From the NCBI GenBank assembly GCA_937905835.1, contig CALCXK010000014.1, positions 1-26,794 of the forward strand: 26,794 nt of DNA, given 5' to 3'. Shown in pieces: positions 8,384-16,448 of this stretch; position 1 is the stretch's first letter, and every line of letters begins with the position of its first letter. The position numbers were made by a program, and so were the translations under genes. The stretch comes from an uncultured Ilumatobacter sp. GTDB lineage: Bacteria; Actinomycetota; Acidimicrobiia; Acidimicrobiales; Ilumatobacteraceae. Under the pieces are notes generated by a model that worked only from the letters and a program-made list of their open reading frames with translations, searched no databases and had not been told where the DNA came from.

Positions 8384-8591
8384 CACCAAGTTCGACTCCG
8401 GCACCGGCTGGCCGTCGTTCACCGAAGCGATTGACGCAAGCAGTGTGTCACTGCACAAGGACCGCAAATTCGGCATCCTGCGGACTGAGGCGCGCTGCAG
8501 CGGCTGCGATGCCCATCCCGGCCACGTATTTCCCGACGGGTCTGGCCCGAGCGGCGAACGTTTTTGCCTGAACTCGGCCTCATCTTCGCTC
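8382..8591 (+). pseudogene. msrB: msrB remnant (peptide-methionine (R)-S-oxide reductase, 5'-truncated)
   Basis: In the frame that starts at 8382 the translation reads DTKFDSGTGWPSF, then RTEARCSGCDAHPGHVFPDG and GERFCLNSAS. These are the hallmark blocks of MsrB: the GTGWPSF loop, the second zinc CxxC (CSGC) and the RxCxNSA motif with the catalytic Cys. The normal N-terminal ~45-60 residues, holding the first zinc CxxC, are missing. The frame upstream is just a shadow of the LLM gene, and downstream it reads on without a family-like end into the P450 gene. There is no start or ribosome site, so the fragment is almost certainly non-functional. It begins within a base or two of the LLM stop codon, as if a recombination or deletion joined the two. 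Confidence 0.8.
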
Positions 8592-8624
8592 GGCAACACC
8601 GACTCGGGCTTGCCTGATCCAGGC

Positions 8625-9878
8625 TCAGGCGTCAGAGCGCTGTGTCGGTGTGAAGCGCACATTGAGGTGCTTGACACCGGTCACCAGCGGGATGCCTGCG
8701 ACGTCGAGCGGGACCGCGTCGCCGACGACTTCGATGTCGGGCAACCGGGTGAACAGGTCGCGGAAGACCACCGCCAGCTCGCGGCGAGCGAGGTTCGCAC
8801 CCAGGCAAAAGTGCGGCCCAGGGCCACCGAAACCGAGGTGCGGGTTCGGGCTGCGCAGCACGTCGAAGCGTTCGGGGTCGGCGAACGCCTTCGGGTCACG
8901 GTTGCCGGCGCCGTAGAGCATGACGAGCTTGTCGCCCTCGACGAAATCATGACCAGACATCGTGAGATCGCGCGTGACGGTGCGACGCATGAACGTGACC
9001 GGTGAGGAGTAGCGAACAATCTCTTCGACAGCAGTCGGGGTGACTCCGGCAATGTCGTTCTGCCAGATCGCACGCTGCTCAGGATGCTGCGCCAGCAGGT
9101 TCATTCCGTGGCTAATAGCCGTGCGAGTCGTGTCGTTGCCGGCGACGGCGAGGAGGATGAAGAACGGGGCGACCTCTTCGGGTGCGAGCATTTCGCCGTC
9201 GAGGTCGTTGTGGACGAGCTTCGAGGTGAGGTCGTCGGTGGGGTTTTTGCGCCGCTCTTCTGCCAACCCATTCATCAGTTCGGTGAGCTGGATTCCGGCA
9301 CCGAAGATGGCCATCATCGGGTCGCCGTCGCCAATGAACTCGGGGTCGCCACCGCTGAGGATCACGTTCGTCGCGTTGAGCACGGTGTCGAACTCGCTGC
9401 GCGGGATACCCATCATGTCGCAGATAACAAGCAGCGGGAACGGTTGCGAGAGCGCCTGGACGAGGTCGACTTCGCCCTTTTCGCAGAACCCGTCGATGAC
9501 CTCGCGCGAAATGTTCTCAACCGAGTCGAGCACGGTCGCGAGATCGGTTGGCGTGAAGGTTTTGGCAACGATTGCCCGCTGACGCTGGTGACGCGGGTTG
9601 TCCATGTTGATGAACGAGCCGAAAAATTCGAGGGCCTCGGGCGGCAAGTCGACGATCGAGATGGCGCCTTGTGCCGAACTGAAATCCTTCGCGTTCTTGC
9701 TGATCTGAACGATCTCGTCGAACCGAGTCACCGCGAAGAACTCCTCTTCCATCCCGGTCATTTCGTTCACGAACTCAACTTTGCTGAACGGCCCCGATTC
9801 GCGGATTGCAATCATCTCGCGCATCCGGTCGTCCAGTGGTTGCGTCCAGAAGGACGGTTCAATCAGGCGGGAAGTCAT
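8625..9878 (-). CDS. cytochrome P450
   Basis: 417 residues, a normal soluble bacterial P450. Visible: INMDNPRHQRQR (C-helix region, about 90-101), the I-helix oxygen-activation motif AGNDTT (246-251), the ExxR motif in EEIVR (285-289), and the haem loop FGGPGPHFCLG (350-360) with Cys358 as the haem ligand. The ensemble resembles actinobacterial sterol/lipid hydroxylases (CYP125/CYP142/CYP124-like groups), but substrate assignment is not safe. It needs a ferredoxin and reductase; the nearest ferredoxin is the suf-operon one about 4 kb upstream on the same strand, and a link is speculative. The ATG at 9878 is preceded by TACGAT at the leaderless spacing. It lies 37 nt downstream of sufT but probably has its own promoter. 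Confidence 0.94.
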   Translation of the reverse strand: MTSRLIEPSFWTQPLDDRMREMIAIRESGPFSKVEFVNEMTGMEEEFFAVTRFDEIVQISKNAKDFSSAQGAISIVDLPPEALEFFGSFINMDNPRHQRQRAIVAKTFTPTDLATVLDSVENISREVIDGFCEKGEVDLVQALSQPFPLLVICDMMGIPRSEFDTVLNATNVILSGGDPEFIGDGDPMMAIFGAGIQLTELMNGLAEERRKNPTDDLTSKLVHNDLDGEMLAPEEVAPFFILLAVAGNDTTRTAISHGMNLLAQHPEQRAIWQNDIAGVTPTAVEEIVRYSSPVTFMRRTVTRDLTMSGHDFVEGDKLVMLYGAGNRDPKAFADPERFDVLRSPNPHLGFGGPGPHFCLGANLARRELAVVFRDLFTRLPDIEVVGDAVPLDVAGIPLVTGVKHLNVRFTPTQRSDA

Positions 9879-9884
9879 GGAAGA

Positions 9885-9890
9885 ATCGTA
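9885..9890 (-). promoter_or_regulatory. -10 hexamer of a putative leaderless promoter for the P450
   Basis: The minus strand reads TACGAT-TCTTCC-ATG: a TANNNT box with exactly 6 nt to the ATG and no Shine-Dalgarno. It sits in the 37-nt gap after the sufT stop, so the P450 can be transcribed independently of the suf operon. Confidence 0.45.
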
Positions 9891-9915
9891 GAGCGGCAGT
9901 GAGGGGTGACCCGAG

Positions 9916-10485
9916 CTACATCATCCCGAGTTCGAGGCGGGCGACGGTGGAGAGGCGCGAGGCGTCCCACGGCGGGTCGAAGACCAGCGATACGTCAACC
10001 GTTTTGACATCGTTGATTGCGGCAACCGCGTCGCGAAGGTCGAGGCGGAGGATGTCGCCCATGCCGCAGAACGGGGCGGTGACCGACATGTCGATGTCGA
10101 CGTGCCAGCCCCCTTCATCGAGTTCTTCGGCATCGACGCGATAGACCAGACCAAGCTCGACGATGTCGACTGGGATCTCTGGGTCATAGACGGTCGCAGC
10201 GGCCTCCCAGACACGGTCGACGCTGAACGGCCCGGCGCTCGCAACGGCCTCGACGTCCGGAGCAGCAATGAACCCGAAATCGATCGAATCTTGCCGACTC
10301 AGACGAGCCATTTCACCGGCACTGGTGGTGACCGTGGCGGTCGCCCCAAGCGCCTGCAGCAACGTCACCCGGTCACCCGCTGGAAGCGTGATTGCCTGAC
10401 CGGCCGGCACGATCGTGGCATCGACTGCGCGAGGCAGCGTGAAGCCCTTGGTCTTGCCGACGCTGACGGTCTGATCAGGCATCAT
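9916..10485 (-). CDS. sufT: SufT-like Fe-S cluster assembly/maturation protein (DUF59)
   Basis: 189 residues. The first ~85 form a beta-rich N-terminal extension found in the long SufT family. The rest is a DUF59/MIP18 domain with YDPEIPVDIVELGLVY (100-115), APFCGMG (137-143) holding the conserved Cys140, and the end motif DPPWD (170-174). Family proteins help mature Fe-S proteins, probably by passing clusters on. The start overlaps the end of sufD by 11 nt (ATGATG at 10485 or 10482), so it is the last coupled gene of the suf operon. No cysteine desulfurase or SufU follows; a P450 gene does. Confidence 0.88.
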   Translation of the reverse strand: MMPDQTVSVGKTKGFTLPRAVDATIVPAGQAITLPAGDRVTLLQALGATATVTTSAGEMARLSRQDSIDFGFIAAPDVEAVASAGPFSVDRVWEAAATVYDPEIPVDIVELGLVYRVDAEELDEGGWHVDIDMSVTAPFCGMGDILRLDLRDAVAAINDVKTVDVSLVFDPPWDASRLSTVARLELGMM

Positions 10486-11722
10486 CGTGTCCGAGCCGCT
10501 GGGTGATCCACGTGCGCACCGATTCGATACTCACTTCGTCAACGACCTGGTCGGCGAAGCCGTTGATCAGCAGGCGGCGAGCCTCGACAGCCGGAATGCC
10601 CCGTGAACGCATGTAGTACATCGCTGATTCGTCGAGCTGGCCGACGGTGGCGCCGTGTTTGCAGGCCACCTCGTCGGCGAGGATCTCGAGCCGTGGCTGA
10701 GTGTTGACCTCGGCACGGTTGGAGAGAATCAGGTTCTGGTTCGATTGTTCGGCATCGGTTCCGTCGGCACCCGGAAGCACGTCGATGCCCCCGTTGAAAA
10801 TTCCGGTGCTGGCGTCGTCAAGCACGCCACGGTAGGTCTGGCGGCTCGTGCAGTTTTTGGCCGAGTGGATGACGTTGATCTGCTGGTCGAGGACTTGGTC
10901 ACCGAAACCAAAGAACAAGCCTGACAGATCGGCGTGCGCGCCGGACCCGGCGAGATCGACGCGGTACGCAACCCGGCCGTAGGCGGCGCCGAGGTTGAAC
11001 GAACGGGCCCGGAGCTTGCTGTTGGCTCCCTGCGTCACGTCGATGTTGCTGAGATGCACGTGACTCGAGGGCAAGTTCTGCAGGAGCACATGCTCGAGGG
11101 AAGCGTCGTCGCCGAGCGCGATGGTCGTACGGATGTTGGACCCGCCGAATTCAGTACCCACACCAATGCGGGTCTCGACGATCGTGGCCGAACTACCAGC
11201 GCCCAACTCGATGACCACGCCGGTGCACGATGCGTTCCGAGTTTCGTCAGGTATCTCGACGTCGACGATGTGAATCGGTACGTCGAGCGTCACGCCGTCG
11301 TCGACGCGCACCACAGCACCGTCACCACCAAACCCAAGGTTGAGTGCCATGTACGCGTCGCTGATCTGTCCGTCAGCCCGATCGAAATGCACAGCGAGCC
11401 GATCAGGTTGTTCCCGACGGGCGTCGAGCAGGCTTGACAGATGGAGGCCTGCCGGGCTGATCATCGTGGACAATTCGACATCGACCACGCCGTTCACCAC
11501 GACGATGCGGGGACCGTCAAGGGCAGGAATCAGCTCGCCGATGTCGGGCACGCTCGGCGGCGGTGCGAGCGGTGGTCCGAATGACAGCTCAGCAAGCTTT
11601 TTGTGGGGCGCATAACGCCACGCCTCGTTGCGTCGCGTCGGATACCCACTCGACTCCACCCAATCGAGAGCGGCCGGTCGGCCCGTAACTGCCAGATCGA
11701 TCGCCGTGGGCGATGCTGTCAC
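10475..11722 (-). CDS. sufD: Fe-S cluster scaffold component SufD
   Basis: 415 residues of the SufB/SufD beta-helix family. Visible: an N-terminal helical part ending in RRNEAWRYAPHKKLAEL, the long beta-helix core (for example VELGAGSSATIVETRIG), and the C-terminal block ADEVACKHGATVGQLDESAMYYMRSRG, which contains the conserved Cys-Lys-His. SufD partners SufB and SufC in the SufBC2D complex, which builds Fe-S clusters in the cytoplasm and is linked to iron entry. The start is a GTG at 11722 giving a GTGA overlap with sufC. Gene order here is B-C-D, not the B-D-C order common in actinobacteria. Confidence 0.93.
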   Translation of the reverse strand: MTASPTAIDLAVTGRPAALDWVESSGYPTRRNEAWRYAPHKKLAELSFGPPLAPPPSVPDIGELIPALDGPRIVVVNGVVDVELSTMISPAGLHLSSLLDARREQPDRLAVHFDRADGQISDAYMALNLGFGGDGAVVRVDDGVTLDVPIHIVDVEIPDETRNASCTGVVIELGAGSSATIVETRIGVGTEFGGSNIRTTIALGDDASLEHVLLQNLPSSHVHLSNIDVTQGANSKLRARSFNLGAAYGRVAYRVDLAGSGAHADLSGLFFGFGDQVLDQQINVIHSAKNCTSRQTYRGVLDDASTGIFNGGIDVLPGADGTDAEQSNQNLILSNRAEVNTQPRLEILADEVACKHGATVGQLDESAMYYMRSRGIPAVEARRLLINGFADQVVDEVSIESVRTWITQRLGHDDA

Positions 11723-12500
11723 GACTGTGCTCCGGCGAGCGACTGCTGGGATGCGCCGTCGAGGTCGTTCTCGAAGTCGGCGTAGCCGTTGGCTTCGAGA
11801 TGCAGGGCGAGCGTGTGATCACCCGACTTGACGATGCGTCCGTCGACGAGCACGTGCACGAAGTCAGGCTTGATGTAGTCGAGCAGCCGTTGGTAGTGAG
11901 TGATCACGATCATCGAACGTTCTGGGCTGCGCAGCGCGTTGACACCGCCGGCGATGATTCGCAGCGCGTCGATGTCGAGGCCAGAGTCGGTCTCGTCGAG
12001 GATGGCGAGGCGCGGTTCCATGATGGCCATCTGAAGAATCTCGTTGCGCTTCTTTTCGCCACCGCTGAAACCAGCGTTGACCGAGCGATACAGGAAATCT
12101 TCCTTCATCTCGACGAGGTCCATTGCCTTCTTGGACACCTCAAGGAAGTCGCGAGCACCGACTTCGGTCTCGCCACGAGCCCGCCGAACAGAGTTCAACG
12201 CCGTTCGCAGGAAGTACATGTTGTTGACGCCGGGGATCTCGACCGGGTACTGGAAGCCCATGAAGACACCGGCAGCGGCGCGCGCTTCGGGTTCCATGTC
12301 GAGGAGGTCTGCTCCGTCGAGCGTGACTTCACCGGTGATGTCGTAGCCATCGCGCCCAGCAAGGGTGTGCGCAAACGTGCTCTTACCGGAGCCGTTCGGG
12401 CCCATGATCGCGTGGACTTCGCCGGGCGCGACGTCGAGGTTGAGACCGTTGAGGATCTGTTTGCCACCAATGGCGGCGGTGAGGTTGTTGACGTGCAGCA

Positions 12501-12501
<1 letters not shown>
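11719..12501 (-). CDS. sufC: Fe-S cluster assembly ATPase SufC
   Basis: 260 residues of the ABC ATPase fold. Walker A GPNGSGKST (34-42), SufC-type signature FSGGEKKRNEILQMA (145-159), Walker B plus D-loop AILDETDSGLD (166-176) and the switch His in VITHYQRLL are all visible. The SGGEKKRNE form with ETDSGLDID is specific to SufC rather than transporter ATPases. It hydrolyses ATP to reshape the SufB-SufD dimer. The ATG at 12501 overlaps the sufB stop by one base (TGATG), and the end overlaps sufD by 4 nt. Confidence 0.96.
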
Positions 12502-13943
<1,442 letters not shown>

Positions 13944-13952
13944 CAGAGATGG

Positions 13953-14219
13953 TCACCCGTCCACATCGATGAAGATGCACTCGCCGGGGCATTCCTCGGC
14001 TGACTCGATGACGCTGTCGAGGCCGCCGTCCGGGATGCGCGCCATGCCCTCGGCGCCTGCCGGGTTGGCAGCGCCGTCGAACCGCTTTTCAGAGCCGAAA
14101 TTGGCAGCAGTCTCTTTGACGTAGAAGAGGCCATCGTCCATCCCGAAGAAAACGTCGGGCGCGATCTCCTCGCAAAGGCCGTCTCCGGTGCAGAGATCCT
14201 GATCGATCCAAACCTTCAT
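13953..14219 (-). CDS. single-cluster ferredoxin with CxxDxxC motif, first gene of the suf operon
   Basis: 88 residues from the ATG at 14219, fixed by a strong AAAGGAG ribosome site 6 nt upstream; the open frame extends further upstream but without sense. Cluster motif CTGDGLC gives Cys10-xx-Asp13-xx-Cys16, with Cys77 followed by Pro78 and a further Cys81. This is the pattern of mycobacterial/P450-type 3Fe-4S ferredoxins, and of 4Fe-4S ferredoxins that use Asp as the fourth ligand. The middle insert (residues 35-66) is longer than in minimal ferredoxins. Its place directly behind the suf promoter and before sufB suggests it supplies electrons to cluster assembly or is a first client of it (inference). 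It could also serve the P450 downstream. Confidence 0.85.
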   Translation of the reverse strand: MKVWIDQDLCTGDGLCEEIAPDVFFGMDDGLFYVKETAANFGSEKRFDGAANPAGAEGMARIPDGGLDSVIESAEECPGECIFIDVDG

Positions 14220-14298
14220 GGGGGGCTCCTTTCGACTGGCCGAACTCAGGGGCTGACCAGACTTTGTGTACGCGGAGAATCGGTCACCGCTGATTGAA

Positions 14299-14327
14299 TT
14301 CTTATCGACTTTTCGGTAATTTTGCAA
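14299..14327 (-). promoter_or_regulatory. putative promoter of the ferredoxin-suf operon
   Basis: On the minus strand TTGCAA (14327-14322) is followed after 17 nt by TAAGAA (14304-14299). The leader would be about 75-80 nt and ends in the strong AAAGGAG site. The -35 sits next to the 26-bp palindrome at 14331-14356, so a protein bound there would be placed to control this promoter. Confidence 0.4.
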
Positions 14328-14330
14328 CAT

Positions 14331-14356
14331 GCACCTTGCGCAATTGCGCATAGTGC
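14331..14356. promoter_or_regulatory. 26-bp palindrome, candidate SufR operator
   Basis: The core TGCGCAATTGCGCA (14337-14350) is a perfect 14-bp palindrome. Two bases further out on each side, GCAC (14331-14334) and GTGC (14353-14356) pair again, giving 11 of 13 matches per half-site. The core covers the sufR -35 box (TTGCGC, 14344-14349) and lies just upstream of the suf operon -35. It is the obvious binding site for a dimeric regulator, most likely SufR itself. Confidence 0.65.
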
Positions 14357-14372
14357 AACTCTTCTGTATGAT
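14344..14372 (+). promoter_or_regulatory. sufR promoter
   Basis: TTGCGC (14344-14349), a 17-nt spacer and TATGAT (14367-14372) form a good sigma70-type promoter. +1 would fall about 14379, only 0-2 nt before the ATG at 14381, so the sufR mRNA is probably leaderless. The -35 lies inside the 26-bp palindrome, as expected for autoregulation. Confidence 0.55.
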
Positions 14373-14380
14373 TGGACAGC

Positions 14381-15022
14381 ATGAAGCATGCCGTTGATCT
14401 GTCGCCGACGCAGCGTCATGTGCTTGAAATTCTCAAACGTCACGGCGAGGCCACCCCCGACGAACTCGCAAACGCACTCGAGATCTCATCGAGTGCGGTC
14501 CGCCAGCACCTCGCATCTCTCCGGACCGCCGGGCTCGTCATGTCACACAAAGATCATGGGAACACCGGCCGCCCAGCTGAGCGGTACCGCGCCACGGCGC
14601 TCACCGAGCCCCTCTTTGCCACAGCTACCGACAGCCTGCCTATCGAGCTCCTCGGCCATATGGAAGCAGAAGAGCCGGCCCTCGTGGGCCGCGTCTTCGA
14701 TCGTCGGCGGCACCAGATGGTCGATGTCGCTGCGCGTCGACTCGCAGGCAACGCCGTCGCCGAACAGGTCGCCATCCTCACCGAGATCCTCGACGAACAG
14801 GGCTACCTCGCCGACTTCGAAGCAGTCGCCGACGGTCACTTTCGGATCAACCTTCACAACTGCGCTATCTGGGCCGTTGCAAGCCACTACCCGCAGGCCT
14901 GCGCCAGCGAACTCGAGTACCTCCGCACATTGATTCCCGAAGCAAACGTGCAACGGGTCACCCACAAGACCAGCGGCGCTCACACCTGCGCGTACGACAT
15001 CCGCCTCGACGTCAGTTCCTGA
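14381..15022 (+). CDS. sufR: SufR-type Fe-S-sensing transcriptional regulator
   Basis: 213 residues from the ATG at 14381, chosen because the promoter -10 ends 8 nt upstream; an in-frame TTG at 14372 falls inside the -10. An N-terminal winged helix-turn-helix (about 8-70) contains ATPDELANALEISSSAVRQHLASL and the wing GNTGRPAERYR. The C-terminal domain carries Cys161, Cys174 and Cys203. Spacing is CX12C then X28 to the last Cys. This matches the CX12CX13CX14C pattern of cyanobacterial SufR, with Ala188 where the third Cys would be. SufR repressors hold an Fe-S cluster through these Cys and repress suf genes when clusters are sufficient. It is divergent from ferredoxin-sufBCDT, the classical arrangement, with a shared palindromic operator. 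Confidence 0.9.
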   Translation: MKHAVDLSPTQRHVLEILKRHGEATPDELANALEISSSAVRQHLASLRTAGLVMSHKDHGNTGRPAERYRATALTEPLFATATDSLPIELLGHMEAEEPALVGRVFDRRRHQMVDVAARRLAGNAVAEQVAILTEILDEQGYLADFEAVADGHFRINLHNCAIWAVASHYPQACASELEYLRTLIPEANVQRVTHKTSGAHTCAYDIRLDVSS

Positions 15023-15086
15023 CGGGGCCACGTCGAGAGAACCCCCCAAGCCCTCGCCGATCTTGCAACGTACCTGGGCGTCCCCA

Positions 15087-15233
15087 ATGGTGGGTGATAG
15101 GAAAGTCGCAGATCCCGTACGTGTTGAGCTCGAGAAGGAACTGGCCTCGACCTGTCGAGCGAACGAGCGTTTCGACTCGCCCGCGCTGAGTCGCCGCGGC
15201 GCCCGAAGGCGTGGCACAAGGACGGGCTTCTGA
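15087..15233 (+). CDS. possible small protein, 48 residues, unrecognised
   Basis: An ATG at 15087 opens a 48-codon frame between sufR and the tRNA. The predicted product is charged, with an acidic middle (VRVELEKEL) and a basic end (SRRGARRRGTRTGF). I do not recognise a family. There is no good ribosome site or -10, and the frame may be chance in GC-rich DNA. It is listed because nothing else explains this stretch. Confidence 0.18.
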   Translation: MVGDRKVADPVRVELEKELASTCRANERFDSPALSRRGARRRGTRTGF

Positions 15234-15240
15234 CTGACAC

Positions 15241-15260
15241 CGATTACGAGCCCGTAATCG
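15241..15260 (-). terminator. hairpin downstream of tRNA-Thr
   Basis: CGATTACG pairs perfectly with CGTAATCG around a 4-nt loop. It begins 21 nt after the tRNA 3' end when read on the minus strand and could stop or process that transcript. No T-run follows, so it is not a classical intrinsic terminator. Confidence 0.4.
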
Positions 15261-15281
15261 CTTGAGAAACCTAACGACGTA

Positions 15282-15357
15282 TGGAGCCGGGTGTGAGGAT
15301 CGAACTCACCACCTCATGATTACAAATCAAGTGCTCTACCAACTGAGCTAACCCGGC
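15282..15357 (-). tRNA. tRNA-Thr (anticodon TGT)
   Basis: 76 nt with encoded CCA. Acceptor GCCGGGT pairs fully with ACCCGGC, followed by discriminator T and CCA. D stem GCTC/GAGC, T stem GTGAG/CTCAC and T loop TTCGATC are all normal. The 7-nt anticodon loop TTTGTAA gives anticodon TGT, reading Thr ACA (and other ACN by wobble). The anticodon stem CTTGA/TCATG has one T-T mismatch at the second pair (28-42), the only irregularity. It lies 107 nt downstream of rlmB on the same strand. Confidence 0.95.
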
Positions 15358-15367
15358 GTGGGGCATG

Positions 15368-15395
15368 ACGATAGCGACGTCACTGGATTTTCGAA
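15368..15395 (-). promoter_or_regulatory. putative promoter of tRNA-Thr
   Basis: Minus-strand TTCGAA (15395-15390), a 16-nt spacer and TATCGT (15373-15368) place +1 about 3 nt before the mature tRNA 5' end. The rest of the 15358-15464 spacer shows nothing else. Confidence 0.4.
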
Positions 15396-15464
15396 CGGCG
15401 TCCATCGGCGATGGTGGCCGACGGACGCGATCGATCATCAGAACCAACGACGGCGTCGAGCGAC

Positions 15465-16448
15465 TTACGACGTCGAACGACGGCCCCGAGCGATTTCGTA
15501 GGTCGAAAGTGCCGCAGCCGCAGAAACATTCAGTGAACTGATGCGGCCCATCATCGGGATCGACACGATCGTGTCGCACCGCTGCCTGACGAGCTTCGAC
15601 AGGCCACCACCTTCGGCGCCGAGGACAAGGCAGATCGGTTCGTCAGCCAGCGCCGCCAGTTCAAAGAGATCCCGGTCAGCGCTGTCGTCGAGACCGACGA
15701 TCCAAATGCCATGGTCTTTCATGTTGGCGAGCGTGGCCGGAAGACCAGGAATGAGTGCGATCGGGACGTGCTCGATCGCACCAGCCGACGCCTTCGCCAC
15801 CGTGGGCGTCACGTGCACCGCACGATGCTTCGGGAGCAGCACGCCGGTGACGCCGGCGCCATCGCAATTGCGGATGATCGCTCCGAGGTTGCCTGGATCG
15901 GTCACGCCATCGACGGCAACAAGGAACGGCTTGACCCCGTTTTTCGTGCGGAGCAGTTCGCCGAGGTCAGCCTCTTCGAGTTCGGCGGCAGTGGCGAGCA
16001 CACCCTGCGGCGATTCGCTACGGGCCTCGCGGTCAAGCTTGACACGTGCGATGTAGGTGACCATGACGCGCTGGGCGCGAGCGATCTCGACGATGTCGGC
16101 CACGCCAGCATCACCTTCGAGATCGGCACTGATAAAGATGTCGTAGACCTTGCGCTTCTCCGCCATGAGTAGCTCGCGGACGGCCTGACGCCCCTCGATC
16201 TGCTTGCCACCAAGCCCACGACCCGAGGTGCGTGGATCGGCCTCACGGCCACCACCCTGCGGGCCGCCGGTGCGGCGCGGCGGCTGACCCGGCCGAGGCC
16301 CACCGCGCTGACCAGGACGACTGCCCGGACGGCCGCCGACGCGACCACCCGCACTGGCACCTGCGCTCCCACCAGGACCGCCACCGGGCCGCCCCTGACG
16401 CTTGCCTGTGCCGCCGGAGGTTCCACGGCTTCGACCCTGCTTGCTCAT
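15465..16448 (-). CDS. rlmB: 23S rRNA (guanosine-2'-O-)-methyltransferase RlmB-like (SpoU/TrmH family) with Gly/Arg-rich N-terminal extension
   Basis: 327 residues from the ATG at 16448, which makes an ATGA overlap with the ispF stop; an upstream in-frame start at 16505 would lie inside ispF. Residues 1-81 are low-complexity Gly/Arg/Pro and surely disordered. From 83 comes the substrate-binding domain (IEGRQAVRELL), then the SPOUT knot domain with its motifs: DPGNLGAIIRNCDGAG (184-199, conserved Asn and Arg), LVLGAEGGGLS (274-284) and IPMMGRISSLNVSAAAALSTYE (297-318). It uses S-adenosylmethionine to 2'-O-methylate a guanosine of large-subunit rRNA; other SpoU targets such as tRNA are possible. 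The ispD-ispF-rlmB order is common in actinobacteria, but cysS, often between them, is absent here. Confidence 0.9.
   Translation of the reverse strand: MSKQGRSRGTSGGTGKRQGRPGGGPGGSAGASAGGRVGGRPGSRPGQRGGPRPGQPPRRTGGPQGGGREADPRTSGRGLGGKQIEGRQAVRELLMAEKRKVYDIFISADLEGDAGVADIVEIARAQRVMVTYIARVKLDREARSESPQGVLATAAELEEADLGELLRTKNGVKPFLVAVDGVTDPGNLGAIIRNCDGAGVTGVLLPKHRAVHVTPTVAKASAGAIEHVPIALIPGLPATLANMKDHGIWIVGLDDSADRDLFELAALADEPICLVLGAEGGGLSKLVRQRCDTIVSIPMMGRISSLNVSAAAALSTYEIARGRRSTS

Noticed and set aside
8274..9005. A 243-residue protein fusing the msrB remnant to downstream sequence
   Set aside because: Its start lies inside the LLM gene and its end is antisense to the P450; only the middle ~70 codons are homologous to a real protein.
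14220..14351. Upstream extension of the ferredoxin frame
   Set aside because: It would cover the divergent promoter region; the AAAGGAG site 6 nt before ATG 14219 settles the start.
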